Positions 59,142-64,000 of a stretch of DNA of 64,000 bases are shown piece after piece. How positions within the stretch are numbered: position 1 is the stretch's first letter; the number at the start of each line of letters is the position of its first letter. Made by a program: the position numbers and the translations under genes. This stretch comes from Actinomycetospora straminea. Lineage in GTDB: Bacteria > Actinomycetota > Actinomycetes > Mycobacteriales > Pseudonocardiaceae. The notes under the pieces are model-generated. The model was given only the letters and a program-made list of their open reading frames with translations. It searched no databases and was not told the DNA's origin. Location: the NCBI RefSeq assembly GCF_028737255.1, contig NZ_JAQZAN010000012.1, forward strand, positions 62,001-126,000. The letters run 5' to 3'.

Positions 59142-59611
59142 CTTCGCCGATCCCGTCGATCGAGGGCAAGACCACCGTCAACGTCGGCCGCGACCGCGCG
59201 TTCGAGCTGTTCACCGGCCACTTCGGCGCCTGGTGGCCCCGGCGGTACCACATCGGTGCGGCCGAGGTCGCCGACGTGGTCCTGGAGCCGCGGGAGGGCG
59301 GTCGCTGGTTCGAGCGCGGCGTGGACGGCAGCGAGTGCGACTGGGGTCGCGTGCTCACCTGGGAGCCCCCGGAGCGGATCGTGTTCACCTGGCAGATCGG
59401 CGGGGACTGGCAGTTCGATCCCGACCCCGCGCACGCCAGCGAGATCGAGGTCCGCTTCCACGCCGACGGCCCCGAGCAGACCACCATCGAGGTCGAGCAG
59501 CGCCACTTCGAGCGTCTCGTCGGCGGCGAGGGTGTCTACGGCGCGATCGAGCACGGCGGCGGCGGGTGGGTCGCGCTGCTCGCGGCGTACAGCCAGATGG
59601 TGGAGCCGTGA
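59138..59611 (+). CDS. SRPBCC (AHSA1-like) protein
   Basis: 157 residues: KTTVNVGRDRAFELFTGHFG at the start, REGGRWFERGVDGSE in the core, VLTWEPPERIVFTWQIGG, and a C-terminal helix GGGGWVALLAAYSQMVEP, the classic START/AHSA1 hydrophobic-pocket fold. Coupled to an ArsR regulator, a common actinobacterial pair in which the SRPBCC protein may sense or modulate the regulator. Ligand unknown. Confidence 0.9.
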   Translation: MTSPIPSIEGKTTVNVGRDRAFELFTGHFGAWWPRRYHIGAAEVADVVLEPREGGRWFERGVDGSECDWGRVLTWEPPERIVFTWQIGGDWQFDPDPAHASEIEVRFHADGPEQTTIEVEQRHFERLVGGEGVYGAIEHGGGGWVALLAAYSQMVEP

Positions 59612-59695
59612 CCGCACCGCCGGGGCGCTCCCGTCGGGATCGATCGGGACGGGATGGTCCCCGCGCAGTGAGGACCGCCGCCGGGACGTCGCCGG

Positions 59696-60439
59696 TCAGG
59701 CCGCCGGCTCGCCGAACAGCTCGTGGACCAGGACCCGGGCCTCGTCGGGTGCGCGAACCTCGAGGCGGACCGGCGGGCCGAGGTGCAGGGCCAGGTCGAG
59801 GAAGGGGCAGCACCGCGCCTCGGCCGCGGCCAGCTCCGCCAGCTCGCCGAGCGCGACCCGGTCGGTGTCGACGGTGAGTCGCACGCCCCCGGGGATCGCG
59901 ACGCGCTCGACGACGGCGCCGAGGACGGTCCGCCAGTGCGCGGCCCGGTCCTCGCGGTCGGCGGCGTCGAGGCTGCACGCGATCACCTCGGTGCCGGGCC
60001 CGGCGACCGGGAGCGCGGGCGGCGTCGGGCCGACGACCGCCCCGGTCTGACCGAGACGCGTGCACGACGGCCCGCACGGTCCCTGCCGGTCCAGCACCTC
60101 GAGCTGGGCGCGGGCGCGGACGAGGTGATCGGCGAACGCGGTCAGCTCCAGGCCCCGCTCGCGGGTCTCCGCGAGGTGCCGCTCGACCAGCGGCACCAAC
60201 TCGTGGCGGACGTCCGGGCACGCGCCGTGCTGCCACGGCGCGAGCAGCCGGCGGATCTCGGGCAACGTCAGGCCGAGGCCCTTGGCCGTGGCGATGAACG
60301 CGAGCCGGTCGACGGCCCCCTCGTCGTAGAGCCGGTAGCCCGACGGCGAGCGGCGCGCCGGCAGCAGGCCCTCCCGCCCGTAGAAGCGCACCGTCGACGC
60401 CGGCACACCTGACCGGCCCGCCAGCTCCGAGACCGTCAT
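59696..60439 (-). CDS. MerR family regulator with cysteine motifs
   Basis: 247 residues. N-terminal MerR helix-turn-helix: MTVSELAGRSGVPASTVRFY, GREGLLPARRSPSGYRLYDE, then a dimerisation helix. QGPCGPSC near residue 130 could bind thiophilic metal at the dimer interface. The C-terminal 90 residues (ACSLDAADREDRAAHWRTVL; AEARCCPFLDLALHLG) look like an extra domain with a CC pair, seen in some actinobacterial MerR proteins. Target and inducer not evident. Confidence 0.85.
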   Translation of the reverse strand: MTVSELAGRSGVPASTVRFYGREGLLPARRSPSGYRLYDEGAVDRLAFIATAKGLGLTLPEIRRLLAPWQHGACPDVRHELVPLVERHLAETRERGLELTAFADHLVRARAQLEVLDRQGPCGPSCTRLGQTGAVVGPTPPALPVAGPGTEVIACSLDAADREDRAAHWRTVLGAVVERVAIPGGVRLTVDTDRVALGELAELAAAEARCCPFLDLALHLGPPVRLEVRAPDEARVLVHELFGEPAA

Positions 60440-60576
60440 GCCGTCCACGACGTCGACGCTAAGCCTGCGAGCCGGGTGACAGGTCAAGCACGGATCGGGT
60501 CGCCGCCGTCGCCGGGGCGCGGGCACCGGCGACGACCTGTGGACGGGCGCGGGCGCCGCACGGCAGGCTGCGCGCC

Positions 60577-61029
60577 ATGGGCAGTGACGACGCCGTGGTC
60601 GGCAGCACCGGGACGGCCGGCAGCGTCGCCGTCGCGGGCAGCGCGGACACCGTCGACAGCGTGGCCGTCGTGGGCAGCGTCGGCACACGCGGCAGCGTGG
60701 GCGTCGCCCGCAGCGCGGCGACCGCGGGCAGCGTCGCCGTGGCCGGCAGCGTCGCCACCGCCGGGAGCGTCGCGGTGGCGGGCAGCGTGGCGACGGCGGG
60801 GAGCGCGGCGGTCGCCGGCAGCGCGGCGACGGCCGGCAGCGTGGGTGTCGTGGCCAGCGCGGTCACGGCCTTCGGCGTCGCCCTGCGGCGCTGCGTCGCC
60901 ACGCTGGCGTGCGTGGACTGCGTGCGCTGCGTCGGGTGCATCGCCTGCGTCGACTGCGTGGACTGCGTGGGCTGCATCGGGTGCGTCGGGCTGCGCGGCG
61001 CGGTCGGGCAGCGCGGCGTCCGGGCCTGA
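60577..61029 (+). CDS. hexapeptide-repeat protein with cysteine ladder
   Basis: 150 residues built of six-residue repeats, mostly GS(V/A)(A/G)xA, from about residue 15 to 100 (GSVAVAGSVATAGSVAVAGS). The register continues into a segment where Cys falls at every third residue: 112, 115, 118, 121, 124, 127, 130, 133 and 136, plus Cys106. It would suit a beta-solenoid with a stacked cysteine face. No signal peptide or membrane span. No good ribosome-binding site. The coding strand is inferred; the opposite frame reads as Thr/Pro/Ala repeats. Function unknown. Confidence 0.5.
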   Translation: MGSDDAVVGSTGTAGSVAVAGSADTVDSVAVVGSVGTRGSVGVARSAATAGSVAVAGSVATAGSVAVAGSVATAGSAAVAGSAATAGSVGVVASAVTAFGVALRRCVATLACVDCVRCVGCIACVDCVDCVGCIGCVGLRGAVGQRGVRA

Positions 61030-61043
61030 GCCGGCCCGGCCCG

Positions 61044-62378
61044 TCAGCCGAGCCGCAGCGCCATCGCCACGACGTCGTCGCCGCTGCTGCGGGGCAGCTC
61101 CGCCATGACCGTGTCCACCACGGCGTCCGGTGCGATGGCGCCGAGGTCGGCGAGGCGGGCCCGGAGGGTCTCGGTCCGCTCGTCGGCGTCGGTGCCGCGG
61201 CCCTCGACGAGCCCGTCGCTGTGGAGGAAGAGCAGGCTGCCGGCGGGCAGGACGAGCTCCTGGTCGCGTCGGGGGCCGATGAGCCCGCGGGGGAGGCCGA
61301 ACAGTCGGCCGTGGCCCTCGAGGAGCTCGGCCCGCCCGTCGGGGGTGACGACGAGCGGTGGCGGGTGCCCGGCGTTCACCCAGCTCATGGCCCACTGCCC
61401 GTCCGGGCGGCGGCGCAGCCGGGCGACGACCGTCGTACCCGCCGCGTCCAGCCCGATGCCGGCGTTGGCCCGCTCGAAGGCCGCGACGATCGCCGAGGGC
61501 GGGCCGGCCGCCCGGTCCCACGCGGCCTGGCGCAGCATCGACCGGACCTGCCCCATCGTGATCGCCGCGTCGAGCTCGTGGCCGACGATGTCGCCCACCG
61601 ACACCACGACGACCGTCTCCTGGTCGCCCGTCGAGTCCTCCGCCGCGCCCACGAGCGGCAGGACGTCGAACCAGTCGCCCCCGACGTACTGCTCCGCGTC
61701 GGCCGGGGCGTAGCGGGTGGCGAACTCGAGGCCCGGCACCGCGGGCAGCGTCGTCAGCAGGGCCAGCTGCATCTCCCGCGCGACGGTGACGCTGCGTTCG
61801 ACCGAGTCGCGCAGCGACGCCTCGAGGGCGTCGCGGCGGGCCCGCTCCTCGTCGGCGTCGCGGCGCGCGAGGCGCAGCCGCAGCTCGGTCGCGCAGCCCG
61901 CGGCGAGGTCGGCGAGGGCGTCCAGCTCGGTGGACCGCCACCGGCGGGGCCGGACGTCGATGGCGCACAGGGATCCGAGGACGTTCCCGGCGGCGTCGGT
62001 CAGCGGCATCCCGGCGTAGGCGACGACGGCGAGGTCGCGGACGGCGAGGTTGTCGCGCACCAGGGGGTGGTCGCGGGAGTCCTCGACGACGAGCGGGGTG
62101 CCGGTCAGCACGACGTGCTGGCAGAACGAGTGCGACAGGGGGGTGCGCCGGGTGCTGCGGTACGGCTCGGCGAGCCCGGCCGCGCCGGGGAACACCTGCT
62201 CGTCGGGCCGCACGAGCGAGACGAGCGCGACGGGCACGTCGAGCCAGCGCCGCACGCGCTCGGCGTACCACTCCATGTCGGGGTCGGGGCGGGGTCCGAG
62301 CCCGGCCTCGGCGAGGGCCGCGAGGCGCCCCGGATCGGCGAGGTCGCCGCAGGTGACGACGTCGTCCACCGCGTGCAC
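61044..62378 (-). CDS. GAF-domain SpoIIE-type PP2C phosphatase
   Basis: 444 residues. A GAF sensor (about 45-190: VALVSLVRPDEQVFPGAAGL, SFCQHVVLTGTPLVVEDSRD, YAGMPLTDAAGNVLGSLCAI) is followed by a SpoIIE/RsbU phosphatase (about 225-440) with VGGDWFDVLPL, VSVGDIVGHELDAA, VNAGHPPPLVV and FLHSDGLVE. The metal-binding aspartates are retained. It probably dephosphorylates an anti-sigma-factor antagonist in response to a signal bound by GAF. GTG start behind GGAGGAC. Confidence 0.9.
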   Translation of the reverse strand: MHAVDDVVTCGDLADPGRLAALAEAGLGPRPDPDMEWYAERVRRWLDVPVALVSLVRPDEQVFPGAAGLAEPYRSTRRTPLSHSFCQHVVLTGTPLVVEDSRDHPLVRDNLAVRDLAVVAYAGMPLTDAAGNVLGSLCAIDVRPRRWRSTELDALADLAAGCATELRLRLARRDADEERARRDALEASLRDSVERSVTVAREMQLALLTTLPAVPGLEFATRYAPADAEQYVGGDWFDVLPLVGAAEDSTGDQETVVVVSVGDIVGHELDAAITMGQVRSMLRQAAWDRAAGPPSAIVAAFERANAGIGLDAAGTTVVARLRRRPDGQWAMSWVNAGHPPPLVVTPDGRAELLEGHGRLFGLPRGLIGPRRDQELVLPAGSLLFLHSDGLVEGRGTDADERTETLRARLADLGAIAPDAVVDTVMAELPRSSGDDVVAMALRLG

Positions 62379-62785
62379 CGGCTGTCCTCCGTCCACCGTC
62401 GGCGCCCCGTGCCGCCGACCTCCACCACCCCCGGGCCCTCCATCGTCCCCGTCCTGCCCGGTGTTGCACGAGATCCGGTCGGTGCGACCACGGGCACATC
62501 CGGCCGGCGGTCGCCCCGCCGCGGGCGGGCGGGGACGGGAGCCGTGTCCCGCGGTGCCGTCCACGGGACCGCCCACTAATATCGCTGCTCCGCGGTCGAC
62601 CAGCCGGCCGCTTCGTGGATCGGGGCACCGGCCGTCAGGCCGCGCGTGCCGGGTCCGACCGCCGTGGGGCAGACGCCCCTGCCCGTCGCCGGGTGGGGGC
62701 GAACGGTCGCGCGCCGGGGACCCGCGGCACGGCGGCGTGGCGGTGCTGCCCCGACTTCTCGGGGCGAGGAGATGGGGGACACCGC
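62379..62785. other. divergent control region, no gene seen
   Basis: About 400 GC-rich bases between two divergent GAF-containing signalling genes. No RNA gene, repeat or plausible short reading frame was found; it presumably holds both promoters. Confidence 0.5.
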
Positions 62786-63574
62786 GTGCAGCCGGGCCAG
62801 GCGGAGCAGCTCGTCGTCGAACTGCGCAGGGCAGCGCAGACCCTGCTCGGGCGGCGGAGCATCCGCGATCTCCAACGGACGCTCTCCGAGATCGTCGCGG
62901 CCGCCGTGGAGACGGTGCCCGGGGCGAGCGCCGGCGGGATCTCGGTGAGCGAGGACGGCATCGTCGACTCGCGCAACCCGACGAGCCGCGGGATCTCCGA
63001 GCTCGACCGGCTCCAGGGCGAGCTGCAGGAGGGCCCCTGCATCACCGCCCTCGAGAGCCCGGCCGAGGACGGCATCGTCATGGCCGACGACCTCGGCGGT
63101 GCCGACGCGGAGCGCTGGCCCCGCTTCGCCCCGGCGGCGGTCGCCGCGGGCTACCGGTCGATGCTCTCCACCCAGCTCGCCACGACCGGCCCGATGCGCG
63201 CCGCGCTCAACCTCTACGCGACCGAGCCCCACGTCTTCGACCCCGACGCGCGCCTGACCGCGGGGCTGTTCGCCGTGCAGGCGGCCATGCTCCTGTACGG
63301 CAGCGAGCAGGCCGTCCACCTGACGCGTGCGGTCGACAGCCGCGACGTGATCGGTCAGGCCAAGGGCATCCTCATGGAGCGGTTCGGCGTCGACGAGACC
63401 GAGGCGTTCCAGATGTTGGTCGAGTCGTCGCAGAGCACGAACCTCAAGCTCGTCGACGTGGCCCGCTGGCTCGTGGCGGAGGCGGGGCGGCGCCGGGGCC
63501 GGCGGGCGTCCGGCGACGGCGGCCGCGTCGAGGTCCCGTCCGACGGGCTGGTCCCGCCCGACGCGTCGGTGTAG
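62786..63574 (+). CDS. GAF-ANTAR RNA-binding antiterminator-type regulator
   Basis: 262 residues. GAF domain (about 20-165: GISVSEDGIVDSRNPTSRGI; ELQEGPCITALESPAEDGIV; GYRSMLSTQLATTGPMRAAL) and a C-terminal ANTAR domain (about 190-235: IGQAKGILMERFGVDETEAF then QMLVESSQSTNLKLVDVARW). ANTAR binds dual-hexaloop RNA to control termination. GTG start follows GAGGAG by several bases. Divergent from the SpoIIE-type phosphatase. Confidence 0.92.
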   Translation: MQPGQAEQLVVELRRAAQTLLGRRSIRDLQRTLSEIVAAAVETVPGASAGGISVSEDGIVDSRNPTSRGISELDRLQGELQEGPCITALESPAEDGIVMADDLGGADAERWPRFAPAAVAAGYRSMLSTQLATTGPMRAALNLYATEPHVFDPDARLTAGLFAVQAAMLLYGSEQAVHLTRAVDSRDVIGQAKGILMERFGVDETEAFQMLVESSQSTNLKLVDVARWLVAEAGRRRGRRASGDGGRVEVPSDGLVPPDASV

Positions 63575-63597
63575 GTACGAGAACCGTACCAAAAGGT

Positions 63598-63616
63598 TGT
63601 TCGACAGGATCGAACA
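63598..63616. promoter_or_regulatory. palindromic operator upstream of MFS gene
   Basis: TGTTCGACAGGATCGAACA has perfect 7-base arms around CAGGA. It lies about 40 bases before the MFS start. A second inverted repeat, GGTACG/CGTACC, is just upstream at 63574-63590. Typical of a TetR-family operator; the repressor is not in the window. Confidence 0.6.
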
Positions 63617-63657
63617 CTGCTAGCGTCCTCGGCGTCGACCACCCGAGGAGGCCGGAG

Positions 63658-64000
63658 ATGACGTCCACCGCGACGACCGAGCGCCGCGCATGGATCGGGC
63701 TCGCCGTCCTGGCGCTGCCGACGCTGCTGCTCTCGCTCGACATGAGCGTGCTCTACCTGGCGCTGCCGGCGCTGGCCGCCGACCTCGGCCTCGGACCGAC
63801 GGCCCAGCTCTGGGCGATGGACGTCTACGGCTTCATGATCGCCGGCTTCCTCGTCACCATGGGCACGCTCGGCGACCGCATCGGGCGCCGCCGGCTGCTG
63901 CTCATCGGCGCGGCGGCGTTCGGGGTGGCGTCGGTGGCCGCGGCGTTCTCGAGCGGGCCGGCGATGCTCATCGCCACCCGCGCGCTGCTCGGCGTCGCCG
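63658..64000 (+). CDS. MFS drug exporter, DHA2-type (3' end outside window)
   Basis: 114 residues visible. Spans start at WIGLAVLALPTLLLSLDMSV; the first-helix LDMSVLYLALPALAADLG pattern, WAMDVYGFMIAGFLVTMGTL and motif A (GTLGDRIGRRRLLLIG) match the 14-span DHA2 family (QacA/EmrB-like). Probable drug or small-molecule efflux. The ATG follows GGAGGCCGGAG. Controlled probably by the palindrome upstream. Confidence 0.9.
   Translation, partial: MTSTATTERRAWIGLAVLALPTLLLSLDMSVLYLALPALAADLGLGPTAQLWAMDVYGFMIAGFLVTMGTLGDRIGRRRLLLIGAAAFGVASVAAAFSSGPAMLIATRALLGVA

Noticed and set aside
60600-60990. CRISPR-like or satellite repeat array
   Set aside because: The repeats are short, contiguous and in frame, with no spacers; they are better explained as codons of a hexapeptide-repeat protein.

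Overview
The window is chromosomal DNA of a high-GC, spore-forming-type actinomycete. Evidence: strong third-position GC bias, many GTG starts and 4-base start/stop overlaps, an SsgA-like protein, a WhiB-like protein, GAF-ANTAR and GAF-SpoIIE regulators, and pSAM2-like integrative elements. A member of the Pseudonocardiales is the best guess; no rRNA or marker gene fixes the genus.

Layout. (1) 1-9.3 kb: housekeeping and small regulatory genes: a DUF3516-type RNA helicase cut by the window edge, TetR and IclR regulators, a quinone oxidoreductase/hydrolase/polynucleotide-kinase-like run, and two SnoaL-like proteins. (2) 9.3-12.6 kb: a tRNA Gly-Cys-Val cluster, ssgA-like gene, an ECF sigma/anti-sigma pair, a PGPGW protein and tRNA-Val(CAC). 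(3) 12.518-38.2 kb: two actinomycete integrative and conjugative elements (AICEs) in tandem in tRNA-Val(CAC). Three copies of the 3' half of the tRNA (12518, 25431, 38200) bound two units of about 12.9 and 12.8 kb. Both start with int and xis and carry an FtsK/TraB-like translocase, a rolling-circle Rep, small Spd/Pra-like genes and an XRE-TPR regulator. They differ in Rep family and gene order. Each has visibly AT-richer cargo: a NACHT NTPase in element 1, and a CHAT protease with two unknown genes in element 2. Both share a structured segment of about 240 bp with no convincing gene. (4) 38.3-43.3 kb: a gene-poor stretch, then an arsenic cluster (arsR, arsC, MFS; divergent arsI-arsM) and a DinB-like gene. 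(5) 43.3-52.8 kb: small membrane genes, a TetR regulator, and a complex I-like operon encoding only the membrane arm (A, H, J, K, L, M, N) plus one fused, cysteine-poor NuoB/NuoD-like protein. (6) 52.8-58.6 kb: a copper island: CsoR, CopZ, a metallochaperone-like secreted protein, CopA, DUF305 and DUF6153 proteins. Two identical 17-bp CsoR-type palindromes lie before csoR and before the nuo-like operon, suggesting copper control of both. (7) 58.7-64 kb: ArsR/SRPBCC pair, MerR regulator, a hexapeptide-repeat protein with a cysteine ladder, SpoIIE-type phosphatase, GAF-ANTAR protein, and the start of a DHA2-type MFS exporter.

Most promising for follow-up: the CHAT three-gene cargo, the conserved structured noncoding segment shared by both AICEs, the apparently copper-controlled membrane-arm nuo operon with its fused subunit, and the cysteine-ladder protein. 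All assignments come from reading the sequence; no database search was run.
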